The position numbers and the translations under genes are program-made. The notes below the pieces were generated by a model that was given only the letters and a program-made list of their open reading frames with translations, ran no database searches and was not told the origin of the DNA. This document shows, piece by piece, positions 23,538-31,777 of a stretch of DNA of 39,551 bases (positions within the stretch are counted from its first letter, which is position 1; every line of letters starts with the position of its first letter). Origin of the DNA: Micromonospora chalcea (GTDB lineage Bacteria; Actinomycetota; Actinomycetes; Mycobacteriales; Micromonosporaceae); NCBI RefSeq assembly GCF_002926165.1, contig NZ_MAGP01000141.1:1-39551 (forward strand), written 5' to 3'.

Positions 23538-25025
23538 ATGACGAGCAGCATCGAGGCCACCTCGAGCGCCAACAAGGTCACCCACGACGACCTCGGCTCT
23601 GAGGAAGCTTTCCTCGCCGCGATCGACGAGACCATCAAGTACTTCAACGACGGCGACATTGTCGAAGGCACCGTCGTCAAGGTCGATCGGGACGAGGTCC
23701 TGCTCGACATCGGCTACAAGACCGAGGGTGTCATCCCCTCTCGGGAGTTGTCGATCAAGCACGACGTGGACCCGGCCGAGGTCGTTTCGGTGGGCGACCA
23801 CATCGAGGCCCTCGTCCTCCAGAAGGAGGACAAGGAGGGTCGGCTGATCCTCTCCAAGAAGCGGGCGCAGTACGAGCGGGCCTGGGGCACGATCGAGAAG
23901 ATCAAGGACGAGGACGGCGTCGTCCGCGGTTCGGTCATCGAGGTCGTCAAGGGTGGTCTCATCCTCGACATCGGCCTGCGTGGCTTCCTGCCCGCGTCGC
24001 TCGTCGAGATGCGGCGTGTGCGTGACCTGCAGCCGTACGTCGGCCGCGAGCTCGAAGCCAAGATCATCGAGCTGGACAAGAACCGCAACAACGTGGTCCT
24101 GTCCCGCCGTGCCTGGCTGGAGCAGACGCAGTCCGAGGTGCGCACCGAGTTCCTCAACAAGCTGCAGAAGGGGCAGGTCCGCAAGGGCGTCGTCTCCTCG
24201 ATCGTCAACTTCGGCGCGTTCGTCGACCTGGGCGGCGTGGACGGCCTCGTGCACGTCTCCGAGCTGTCCTGGAAGCACATCGACCACCCGTCCGAGGTCG
24301 TCGAGGTGGGCCAGGAGGTCGAGGTCGAGGTCCTGGACGTCGACCTGGACCGCGAGCGGGTCTCGCTGTCGCTGAAGGCGACGCAGGAGGACCCGTGGCG
24401 TCAGTTCGCCCGCACCCACGCGATCCAGCAGATCGTGCCGGGTAAGGTCACCAAGCTGGTGCCGTTCGGCGCGTTCGTCCGGGTGGACGACGGCATCGAG
24501 GGCCTGGTCCACATCTCCGAGCTGGCCGAGCGCCACGTGGAGATCCCGGAGCAGGTCGTGCAGGTCGGCTCCGAGGTCATGGTCAAGGTCATCGACATCG
24601 ACCTGGAGCGCCGCCGGATCTCGCTGTCGCTCAAGCAGGCCAACGAGGGCTTCGTCGAGGGCGAGGAGCACTTCGACCCGACCCTCTACGGCATGGCCGC
24701 GACCTACGACGAGCAGGGCAACTACATCTACCCGGAGGGCTTCGACCCGGAGACGGGCGAGTGGCTCGAGGGCTACGACAAGCAGCGCGAGACCTGGGAG
24801 CAGCAGTACGCCGAGGCACGTCAGCGCTGGGAGGCCCACACCAAGCAGGTGCAGACCTCCCGCGCCGCCGACGCCGAGGCCGCTGCCAACCCGGCTCCGC
24901 CCGCCACCAGCGGCACCACCACCTCGACCTCGGCCCCGAGCCGTCAGGCCGAGGAGCCGGCCGGCACGCTCGCGACCGACGAGGCGCTCGCCGCGCTGCG
25001 GGAGAAGCTCGCCGGCGGCAAGTGA
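23538..25025 (+). CDS. rpsA: 30S ribosomal protein S1
   Basis: A 495-residue four-S1-domain protein, the actinobacterial form (E. coli has six). The domains lie at about residues 36-106, 123-189, 206-276 and 292-362, each ending in a variant of RxxLSxK. The third and fourth show the classic KGVVSSIVNFGAFVDLGG and GKVTKLVPFGAFVRVDDG beginnings. The C-terminal tail of about 130 residues is acidic, then Ala/Thr/Pro-rich and probably disordered. It binds mRNA on the 30S subunit, although leaderless mRNAs, which seem frequent here, need it less. ATG 23538 gives the family-typical MTSSIE start; ATG 23496 is in frame but atypical. Confidence 0.97.
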   Translation: MTSSIEATSSANKVTHDDLGSEEAFLAAIDETIKYFNDGDIVEGTVVKVDRDEVLLDIGYKTEGVIPSRELSIKHDVDPAEVVSVGDHIEALVLQKEDKEGRLILSKKRAQYERAWGTIEKIKDEDGVVRGSVIEVVKGGLILDIGLRGFLPASLVEMRRVRDLQPYVGRELEAKIIELDKNRNNVVLSRRAWLEQTQSEVRTEFLNKLQKGQVRKGVVSSIVNFGAFVDLGGVDGLVHVSELSWKHIDHPSEVVEVGQEVEVEVLDVDLDRERVSLSLKATQEDPWRQFARTHAIQQIVPGKVTKLVPFGAFVRVDDGIEGLVHISELAERHVEIPEQVVQVGSEVMVKVIDIDLERRRISLSLKQANEGFVEGEEHFDPTLYGMAATYDEQGNYIYPEGFDPETGEWLEGYDKQRETWEQQYAEARQRWEAHTKQVQTSRAADAEAAANPAPPATSGTTTSTSAPSRQAEEPAGTLATDEALAALREKLAGGK

Positions 25026-25041
25026 CCGGATGCTGACGCCT

Positions 25042-25131
25042 GCTCGTCCCACCGGACGAGCCGGCGACCGCCTCTGACGACGGGCCCCGTCCCCGCGTTC
25101 CGCACCAGCGGAGCGCCGGGGGCGGGGCCCG
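25042..25131 (+). terminator. rpsA terminator region
   Basis: Two hairpins: an 8-bp stem (25042-25049 with 25054-25061) and a 15-bp stem with one G-U pair (25081-25095 with 25117-25131). The second is very GC-rich with no T-tract. Confidence 0.65.
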
Positions 25132-25186
25132 CGTCGTGTGCCGGGACGGTTTGGCATGTGGACGAGCGATCCGGTTGACTGTCCGG

Positions 25187-26365
25187 GTGCTGAAGGTGGG
25201 GCTGACCGGCGGAATCGGATCGGGCAAGAGCGCGGTGGCGAGCCGCCTCGCCGCGCTGGGCGCGGTGATCGTCGACTCGGACCGCATCGCCCGCGAGATC
25301 GTCGCGCCCGGCACCGACGGGCTGGCCGAGGTGGTCGCCGCCTTCTCCGACAGGGTCCTCGACGCCGACGGGGCGCTGGACCGGGCCGCCCTCGGCGCGC
25401 TGGTCTTCGGCGACGAGGCCGCCCGCCGCACGCTCGAAGGGATCACCCACCCCCGGGTACGCGCACGCAGCGCCGAACTGGTCGCCGCCGCCCCCGCCGA
25501 CGCGATAGTCGTCAACGACGTCCCGCTGCTGGTCGAGGTGGGGCTCGCGCCCACGTACCACCTGGTGGTCGTGGTGCAGACGGCCGTGCCGACCCGGATG
25601 GCCCGGCTGACCCGCGACCGGGGCATGGCCGCGGCGGAGGCGCAGCGGCGCATCGCCGCGCAGGCCGACGACGCCACCCGGCGCGCGGTCGCCGACGTGC
25701 TGCTGGCCAACGACGGCACGCTCACCGAGCTGCACGCCGCCGTGGACGCCCTCTGGCGGGACCGCCTGGTGCCCTACGAGCGCAACGTCCGCGAGCGCCG
25801 CGCCGTGCCGGCCGACCCGGCGGCGCTCGCCGGGCCGGACCCGACCTGGCCCGAGCAGTACGCCCGGCTGGCCGCCCGGATCCGCCACGCGGCGGGCGGT
25901 GACGTCCGGGTCGACCACGTCGGCTCCACCGCCGTGCCGGGGCTGGCCGCGCCGGACGTGATCGACATCCAGGTGACTGTCTCCTCGCTGGACGAGGCGG
26001 ACGGGCCGATCGCGCAGCGGCTGGCCGAGGCGGGCTTCCCGCGCCTGCCGGGTGACTGGTGGGACGTCCCCCGGCAGCCGGAGCCGGTGCGCTGGCCCAA
26101 GCGGCTGCACGGCGGCGCGGACCCGGGGCGTCCGGTGCGGCTGCACCTGCGCGAGGCCGGCTCGCCCGGCTGGCGGTACGCGCTGCTGATGCGCGACCAC
26201 CTGCGCGCCGACCCGGCGCGGCGGGCCGACTACCTGCAGGTGAAGCGGGAGCTGGCGGCCACCGCGCCGGAGCACGCGGCGTGGGGCACTGTCAACGACC
26301 CGTGGTTCGACGAGGAGCACCTGCGCGCCGAGGAGTGGGCCGCGCAGACCGGCTGGCGTCCCTGA
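25187..26365 (+). CDS. coaE: Dephospho-CoA kinase fused to a GrpB (UPF0157) domain
   Basis: A 392-residue bifunctional architecture. Residues 1 to about 200 are CoaE, the last step of coenzyme A synthesis: P-loop GLTGGIGSGKS, VDSDRIAREIV, ITHPRVR and VVNDVPLLVE. From about residue 220 a GrpB domain of the nucleotidyltransferase fold follows: VRVDHVGSTAVPGLAAPDVIDIQV, then VRLHLREAGSPGWRYALLMRDHLR. The same fusion exists in mycobacteria, where the C-terminal domain is reported to aid folding of the kinase. GTG 25187 is chosen because it gives the family-typical MLKVGLTGG; the open frame upstream is the rpsA terminator. No strong ribosome site is seen. Confidence 0.95.
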   Translation: MLKVGLTGGIGSGKSAVASRLAALGAVIVDSDRIAREIVAPGTDGLAEVVAAFSDRVLDADGALDRAALGALVFGDEAARRTLEGITHPRVRARSAELVAAAPADAIVVNDVPLLVEVGLAPTYHLVVVVQTAVPTRMARLTRDRGMAAAEAQRRIAAQADDATRRAVADVLLANDGTLTELHAAVDALWRDRLVPYERNVRERRAVPADPAALAGPDPTWPEQYARLAARIRHAAGGDVRVDHVGSTAVPGLAAPDVIDIQVTVSSLDEADGPIAQRLAEAGFPRLPGDWWDVPRQPEPVRWPKRLHGGADPGRPVRLHLREAGSPGWRYALLMRDHLRADPARRADYLQVKRELAATAPEHAAWGTVNDPWFDEEHLRAEEWAAQTGWRP

Positions 26366-26401
26366 CGCTCACCCCCGGCGTCGCGCGCGGCGGCGGGCGG
26401 G

Positions 26402-28021
26402 TCAGCGCGACGCCGGGCCCGGTGGACCGGCGGACACACGGCCCGGCGTGAGGTCGAGCCGGACCCAGACACCGGACCCGGTGCGCAGTTCCAGCCGGCG
26501 TGGCAGCCCACCGCGGTCGAGCCACCAGCGCCTGCCGCCCGGACCCTCGACCACGTCGACGGTCCGGTCGGCGACCCGGTCCTCCCGTACCCGGACGGCG
26601 TCTCCGTCCGGCGCGTGCGTCCCGGCGCGCAGCGCCGCGTCGATCAGCCGGTCCAGGTCGTCGCCGGGCGGGCGCGCGGGCGCCGCGAGCAACCCGGGCG
26701 GCATCGGCGTCGGCGGCGTGGCCGGCCCGTCGGGGGACCGGTGCGCCTTGGCCACCCGGCCCGGCCGGACCCAGCGCAGGGTGCGCCGGCCGCTGCCGTC
26801 CTCGATCACCACCAGGTACGCCGACGAGGTAGCCCAGCTCAGCGTGCCCGTGCCGCGCAGGGTGGCGGACGGGCCGAGCGGGGCGGTCACGGTCACCGCC
26901 GCGCCGCCGACGGCGCGCAGGCGGGCGGGCAGCGCGGCCAGCCGCTCGGCCTCGTCGTCGGTGAGGGCACGGGGTTGCCCGGGCCGGCCGCCGAGGGCGT
27001 CCACCGGGTGCAGCGTGGGCCGGTCCGCGCGGCTCAGCTCGACGGTGACCGGGGTGCCGTCGGCCAGCCGTCCGGCGAGCCGGTGCAGGCGGGCGTCGGC
27101 GTCCAGCCAGAGCGTGGGCCGCGGGTCGCCCGGCACGGCGAGCGGGGCCTGGAGCACGTCCACCGGGATGCCGCCGACGCTGTCGTGGCGCAGCCACCGG
27201 CCGTCGGCGCCGGGCGGGTCGACCCGCCCGGCGCCGAGCCCGATCAGCAGGTCGCGTACCGCGCCCAGGCCGTGCCCGCCGCCCGGGGCCCGCATCCGCC
27301 AGCCGTCAGTGGGCGGCACCAGCGGGGGCCGGGCCGGCGTGGGGAGCGCGCCGGGGTCGGGGCGCACGAGCAACGCGGAGCCGGTGGCCTGGGCCAGGCC
27401 CCGGTCGGCGTCCGCGCCGGGGCCGCCGACGTCCAGGTAGACCAGGGGGCGGGCCCAGTCGACCCAGCCGACCAGTTCGGTACGGGCGCCGCCGGCGCCC
27501 ACAGTGACCCGGACGCCGGCGCGTACGTCGCGCAGGTTGGTGACCCGCAGCGCGGCCACCCGGTCGGCCTCGGCGGAGGTGAGCGGGCGAGTCGTCCCGG
27601 CCGGTGCGTCGGGCCCGGGCGTCCCGGTCAGCAGCGCGGCGACCAGCGCCGTCGCGGAGATCACGGCGGCGCCGGCGAGCGCGGCGAGCATGATCCGGCG
27701 GCGGCCCGGCCCGTCCGGTGGGTCGTCGGCGCCGTCCAGTTCCGGGCCGCCTCCGGGCCGGGCCGGGTGAGCGGGGGAGCGGCCGGTGACGAGCTCGCGG
27801 CGGCGCCGGCCGGCCACGGTGGCGGGCCGGGCCGGCGTGCTGGTGCGGGCGCGGCGGTGCCGGCGGCCGGGCTCACGGGGCACGGACTGGTCGCCGCCGC
27901 CCCGGGCGGTGAGGCGGCGGGGGCGACCCGCGCCGCGCGGGCGGCCGGCGTCGTCGGCGGACGGGGGCGCGCCGGTGTCGGGCGGCTCGCGTCGCGGCCG
28001 GCGGTCGGGAGAGGTCCCCAC
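26402..28021 (-). CDS. Single-pass membrane protein with a duplicated extracellular domain
   Basis: About 539 residues, not a family I recognise. An Arg/Pro-rich cytoplasmic N-terminus of about 110 residues precedes one membrane helix (IMLAALAGAAVISATALVAALL), then an extracellular region made of two related halves. Each begins with LTxxEAxRxAAL, continues with a beta-strand part (LVGWVDW/GTGTLSW, then LLVRPDP/RWVRPGR), a helix (LGAVRDLLIGLG/DLDRLIDAALRAG), and ends in WLDxxxxxxRLxxR. The pattern recalls LppX/LprG-like sheets, but I cannot confirm that. GTG 28021 is the best available start; it has no ribosome site. Divergent from uvrB; its end is 36 bp from the end of coaE. The open frame continuing beyond 28021 is antisense to uvrB and not coding. 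Confidence 0.72.
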   Translation of the reverse strand: MGTSPDRRPRREPPDTGAPPSADDAGRPRGAGRPRRLTARGGGDQSVPREPGRRHRRARTSTPARPATVAGRRRRELVTGRSPAHPARPGGGPELDGADDPPDGPGRRRIMLAALAGAAVISATALVAALLTGTPGPDAPAGTTRPLTSAEADRVAALRVTNLRDVRAGVRVTVGAGGARTELVGWVDWARPLVYLDVGGPGADADRGLAQATGSALLVRPDPGALPTPARPPLVPPTDGWRMRAPGGGHGLGAVRDLLIGLGAGRVDPPGADGRWLRHDSVGGIPVDVLQAPLAVPGDPRPTLWLDADARLHRLAGRLADGTPVTVELSRADRPTLHPVDALGGRPGQPRALTDDEAERLAALPARLRAVGGAAVTVTAPLGPSATLRGTGTLSWATSSAYLVVIEDGSGRRTLRWVRPGRVAKAHRSPDGPATPPTPMPPGLLAAPARPPGDDLDRLIDAALRAGTHAPDGDAVRVREDRVADRTVDVVEGPGGRRWWLDRGGLPRRLELRTGSGVWVRLDLTPGRVSAGPPGPASR

Positions 28022-28291
28022 GAGTGGAAAACGCGAGAGCGGGGTTTCGGTGACGAGCAGGGGCGCTCGCGGCGGCCGGTCAGCGCCTGCGCGCGACCAC
28101 CGTCGGCGCGCACGCCGGTCGACCCGGGTGCTGCGGCCCTGGCGCCGGGGGCAACCGGCCCTCGGAAGGGGGCGGTCGCCGGCCCGGTCGGCCGCCGCGA
28201 GCGGCCTACGGTACGAGGGTAAACCCGTGAGATGAGCCACACAATGGGAATATCGAAGCTGATCAGGGACGGTCCGTGGTCGTGGCCGGAA

Positions 28292-28314
28292 GTGTCGGAC
28301 CGCGGGCGTACGGT
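28292..28314 (+). promoter_or_regulatory. DNA-damage (PafBC/RecA-NDp type) promoter of uvrB
   Basis: GTGTCGGAC (28292-28300), eight bases, then TACGGT (28309-28314). Compared with TTGTCRGTG-N8-TANNNT, six of nine bases of the first element match and the spacing and -10 box match exactly. ATG of uvrB is 7 nt after the -10 box, so the mRNA should be leaderless. Confidence 0.65.
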
Positions 28315-28321
28315 TGGTGTC

Positions 28322-30427
28322 ATGGCGCTCGACATTCCCCGGCTCGACGGCCGCTTCCAGGTCGTCAGTGAGTTCCAGCCGGCCGGTGACCAGCCGGCTG
28401 CCATCGACGAGCTTGAGCGTCGCGTGCGGCGCGGCGACCGCAACACGGTGCTGCTCGGCGCGACCGGCACCGGCAAGAGCGCCACCACGGCGTGGCTGGT
28501 CGAGCGGCTGCAGCGGCCGACCCTGGTGCTCGCCCCCAACAAGACCCTCGCGGCCCAGCTGGCGAAGGAGTTCGGCGAGCTGCTGCCGCGCAACGCCGTC
28601 GAATACTTCGTCTCCTACTACGACTACTACCAGCCCGAGGCGTACATCCCGCAGACCGACACCTACATCGAGAAGGACTCCTCGATCAACGAGGAGGTCG
28701 AGCGGCTGCGGCACTCGGCCACCATGTCGCTGCTCACCCGGCGCGACGTCATCGTGGTCGCCACCGTCTCGGCGATCTACGGGCTGGGCACGCCGGAGGA
28801 ATACCTCGACCGGGCCGTGCGGGTGAAGGTGGGGCAGGAGCTGGACCGTGACCAGTTGCTGCGGCGGCTGGTCGACATCCAGTACACGCGCAACGACATG
28901 GCCTTCCAGCGCGGCACCTTCCGGGTCCGCGGCGACACGCTGGAGATCATCCCGGCGTACGAGGAGCTGGCGGTCCGCATCGAGCTGTTCGGTGACGAGA
29001 TCGAGAAGCTCTACTACCTGAACCCGCTGACCGGTGACGTGGTCCGCGAGGTCGACAGCTTGATGATCTTCCCGGCCACGCACTACGCCGCCGGCCCGGA
29101 GCGGATGGAACGGGCGATCCGCGACATCGAGGCCGAGCTGGGCGAGCGGCTGGCCGAGCTGGAGCGGCAGGGCAAGCTGCTGGAGGCCCAGCGGCTGCGC
29201 ATGCGCACCACCTACGACATCGAGATGATGCGGCAGGTGGGCTTCTGCTCCGGCATCGAGAACTACTCCATGCACATCGACGGCCGGCTGCCCGGCAGCC
29301 CGCCGCACTGCCTGCTCGACTACTTCCCCGACGACTTCCTCACCGTGGTCGACGAGTCGCACGTGACGATCCCGCAGATCGGCGGCATGTACGAGGGCGA
29401 CGCCTCCCGCAAGCGGATGCTCATCGACCACGGCTTCCGGCTGCCCAGCGCGGCGGACAACCGTCCGCTGCGCTTCGACGAGTTCCTGGAGCGGGTGGGC
29501 CAGATGGTCTACCTGTCCGCCACCCCCGGCCCGTGGGAGCTGGAGCAGGCGCAGGGCGAGTTCGTCGAGCAGGTGATCCGCCCCACCGGCCTGATCGACC
29601 CGGAGGTCGTGGTCAAGCCGACAAAGGGCCAGATCGACGACCTCATGCACGAGATCAAGCTGCGCACCGAGCGGGACGAGCGCGTCCTGGTCACCACGCT
29701 GACCAAGAAGATGGCCGAGGACCTCTCCGACTACCTGCTGGAGAACGGCATCCGGGTGCGCTACCTGCACTCCGAGGTCGACACGCTGCGCCGGGTCGAG
29801 CTGCTGCGCGAGCTGCGCAAGGGCGACTACGACGTGCTCGTCGGCATCAACCTGCTCCGGGAGGGTCTCGACCTGCCCGAGGTCTCCCTGGTGGCGATCC
29901 TCGACGCCGACAAGGAGGGGTTCCTGCGCAGCGGCCGGTCGCTGATCCAGACCATCGGCCGGGCGGCCCGTAACGTCTCCGGCCAGGTCCACATGTACGC
30001 CGACAAGATCACGCCGTCGATGGCGGACGCGATCGACGAGACCAACCGGCGCCGGGCCAAGCAGATCGCGCACAACGAGGCGAACGGCATCAAGCCGGAG
30101 CCGTTGCGCAAGAAGATCCACGACATCCTCGACGACATCTACCGCGAGGCGGAGGACACCGAGAACAGCAACGTCGGCGGTGCCGTGCGGCAGCTCTCCC
30201 GGGGCAAGGCGCCGGTGAAGGAGACCCGCAGCCGCCGGGGCGCCGCGACCACCCCGTCCCGCGAGGGCATGGCCCGGGCCGACCTGGCCAACCTCATCCA
30301 GGAGCTCAACGACCAGATGCTCGCCGCCGCGCGGGAGCTGCAGTTCGAGCTGGCCGCACGCATCCGGGACGAGGTCGCCGACCTCAAGAAGGAGCTGCGC
30401 GGGATGGACGCCGCAGGAGTCCGGTGA
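28322..30427 (+). CDS. uvrB: UvrABC system protein B (excinuclease helicase subunit)
   Basis: A 701-residue nucleotide-excision repair helicase. Walker A is GATGTGKS, and the damage-probing beta-hairpin region is VSYYDYYQPEAYIPQTDTYIEKD. Helicase motifs follow: DESHVTIPQ, VYLSATPGPWE, LREGLDLPEVSLVAILDADKEGFL and QTIGRAARN. The C-terminal UVR motif that binds UvrC is LANLIQELNDQMLAAARELQFE. ATG 28322 gives the family-typical start; an upstream in-frame ATG at 28232 would include the promoter in the protein. It is last in the polA-rpsA-coaE-uvrB series, and an AraC-family gene follows 25 bp later. Confidence 0.97.
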   Translation: MALDIPRLDGRFQVVSEFQPAGDQPAAIDELERRVRRGDRNTVLLGATGTGKSATTAWLVERLQRPTLVLAPNKTLAAQLAKEFGELLPRNAVEYFVSYYDYYQPEAYIPQTDTYIEKDSSINEEVERLRHSATMSLLTRRDVIVVATVSAIYGLGTPEEYLDRAVRVKVGQELDRDQLLRRLVDIQYTRNDMAFQRGTFRVRGDTLEIIPAYEELAVRIELFGDEIEKLYYLNPLTGDVVREVDSLMIFPATHYAAGPERMERAIRDIEAELGERLAELERQGKLLEAQRLRMRTTYDIEMMRQVGFCSGIENYSMHIDGRLPGSPPHCLLDYFPDDFLTVVDESHVTIPQIGGMYEGDASRKRMLIDHGFRLPSAADNRPLRFDEFLERVGQMVYLSATPGPWELEQAQGEFVEQVIRPTGLIDPEVVVKPTKGQIDDLMHEIKLRTERDERVLVTTLTKKMAEDLSDYLLENGIRVRYLHSEVDTLRRVELLRELRKGDYDVLVGINLLREGLDLPEVSLVAILDADKEGFLRSGRSLIQTIGRAARNVSGQVHMYADKITPSMADAIDETNRRRAKQIAHNEANGIKPEPLRKKIHDILDDIYREAEDTENSNVGGAVRQLSRGKAPVKETRSRRGAATTPSREGMARADLANLIQELNDQMLAAARELQFELAARIRDEVADLKKELRGMDAAGVR

Positions 30428-30452
30428 CCGGCGTGACGGCCGGGGCGGCGCG

Positions 30453-31289
30453 ATGCTGACCGAGGCCGTCGTCGCGCACCCCGATCCGCGACTGCGCCAG
30501 TGGGTGGACAGCTACCTCGGCTACCGCGAGGACGTGTCCGTCCCGCTGGCGCGCCGGGAGGTGGCGGGCGCGTTCGTGGTGCTGATCCTGGGCTGGGGCG
30601 CCCCGATGGACGTCGCCGACCCGCGTGACCGGGCCCGGGGCGCGTACGGCACGAACGCCTTCCTGGCCGGCCCGTTCGACAGCTGGTGCGCCACCCGCAC
30701 CGTGGGGACGGGCACCGGGGTCCAGGTGATGCTGACCGCCCCGGCGGCCCGCCGCCTGCTCGGGCTGCCGCTGGCCGAGCTGGCCAACCGGGCGGCGCCG
30801 GTCGACGCGGTGGCGGGCTGGCTGGCCCGGCTGCGCGACGAGCTGGCCGCAGCGCCGGGCTGGCCGGAGCGCTTCGCCCGGCTCGACGCCGCGCTGTCCG
30901 CGCGGCTGGCGGCGACCACGCCGGTGGACCCGCACCTGCTGGCCGCCTGGCGGCGGCTGGACGGCGGCGGGGAAGCGGTCGGCGTGGCCACGCTGGCCGA
31001 GGAGCTGAGCTGGTCGCGTCGCCACCTGTCGGTCCGGTTCCGACGGGAGTTCGGCCTGCCGCCGAGGACCGTCGCCCGTCTGCTGCGTTTCGACCGGGCG
31101 TACGCGAGCCTGGGCCGTACCGTGCTCACCGCGCCCTCCGCCGTGCCCGACGACACCGGCTGGGCGGAGCGGGCGGCCCGGTGGGGCTACTACGACCAGT
31201 CGCATCTGATCCGGGAGTTCCGCGAGTTCGCCGGCGTCACCCCGGCCGCGCTGGCCGGGCCGGGATCTCATTCGTCCAATCCGGCCTGA
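30453..31289 (+). CDS. AraC family transcriptional regulator
   Basis: A 278-residue regulator. The N-terminal sensor part (about 1-170) has no signature that I recognise. The C-terminal double HTH is VATLAEELSWSRRHLSVRFRREFGLPPRTVARLLRF, then WAERAARWGYYDQSHLIREFREFAGVTP. ATG 30453 follows the uvrB stop by 25 bp, so read-through from uvrB is possible. The VOC gene 24 bp downstream may be its target or an operon partner; this three-gene type of arrangement (AraC then VOC) is frequent in actinomycetes. Confidence 0.9.
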   Translation: MLTEAVVAHPDPRLRQWVDSYLGYREDVSVPLARREVAGAFVVLILGWGAPMDVADPRDRARGAYGTNAFLAGPFDSWCATRTVGTGTGVQVMLTAPAARRLLGLPLAELANRAAPVDAVAGWLARLRDELAAAPGWPERFARLDAALSARLAATTPVDPHLLAAWRRLDGGGEAVGVATLAEELSWSRRHLSVRFRREFGLPPRTVARLLRFDRAYASLGRTVLTAPSAVPDDTGWAERAARWGYYDQSHLIREFREFAGVTPAALAGPGSHSSNPA

Positions 31290-31313
31290 CCGAGGCGGCG
31301 GCAGACTGGCGGC

Positions 31314-31682
31314 ATGCAGAGCGTTTATCCCGTCTTGCGCTATCCCGACGTGCGAGCCGCCGTCGAATTCCTCTGTTCCGCGTTCGGCCTCACCGTGCGC
31401 GAGCTGCACGAGCTGCCCGACGGCACCCTGGTCCACGTCGAGCTGGAGTACGCCGGCGATCTGGTGATGCTCGGCCCGGGGCCGGCGCCGCAGCCCCGCC
31501 CAGCCGACGACGACTACCGCGTCTACCTGGCGATCGAGGACGTCGACGCGCATCACGAGCGGGCCGGGGCGGCCGGCGCGGAGATCATCAGGGCGCCGTT
31601 CGACACCGACTACGGCTCCCGTGACTACATCGCCCGCGACCTGTCCGGGCACGTCTGGTCGTTCGGCACCTACCGCCCCTGA
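31314..31682 (+). CDS. VOC family (glyoxalase-like) protein
   Basis: A 122-residue protein with the beta-alpha-beta-beta-beta fold of the vicinal oxygen chelate family: VYPVLRYPDVRAAVEFLCSAFGL, HVELEYAGDLVMLG, YLAIEDVDAHHERA and SRDYIARDLSGHVWSFGTY. Candidate metal ligands are few (His in HVELE, Glu near the start, Asp in DLSGH), so a metal-independent binding or resistance function is also possible. ATG 31314 is 6 nt after a CAGACT box (31302-31307), a near-consensus leaderless promoter. Substrate unknown. Confidence 0.88.
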   Translation: MQSVYPVLRYPDVRAAVEFLCSAFGLTVRELHELPDGTLVHVELEYAGDLVMLGPGPAPQPRPADDDYRVYLAIEDVDAHHERAGAAGAEIIRAPFDTDYGSRDYIARDLSGHVWSFGTYRP

Positions 31683-31729
31683 ACGACTGGCGCCTACTCC
31701 GGGCGTGGTAGCGCTGTGTGGGCGAGGTA

Positions 31730-31758
31730 TTGCCGAGCGTGATGGTCATGCGTACTCT
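31730..31758 (+). promoter_or_regulatory. Promoter of the XRE regulator gene
   Basis: TTGCCG (31730-31735) and TACTCT (31753-31758) with exactly 17 bp between. It lies directly before the XRE gene, with GGGAGG and ATG 31778 following. A good match to a vegetative promoter. Confidence 0.6.
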
Positions 31759-31777
31759 CCTCCCCTGGGAGGCGTGC

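Noticed and set aside
28022..30121. Upstream extension of the minus-strand membrane protein frame across uvrB
   Set aside because: The part beyond 28021 is antisense to the conserved uvrB gene and reads as shadow sequence.
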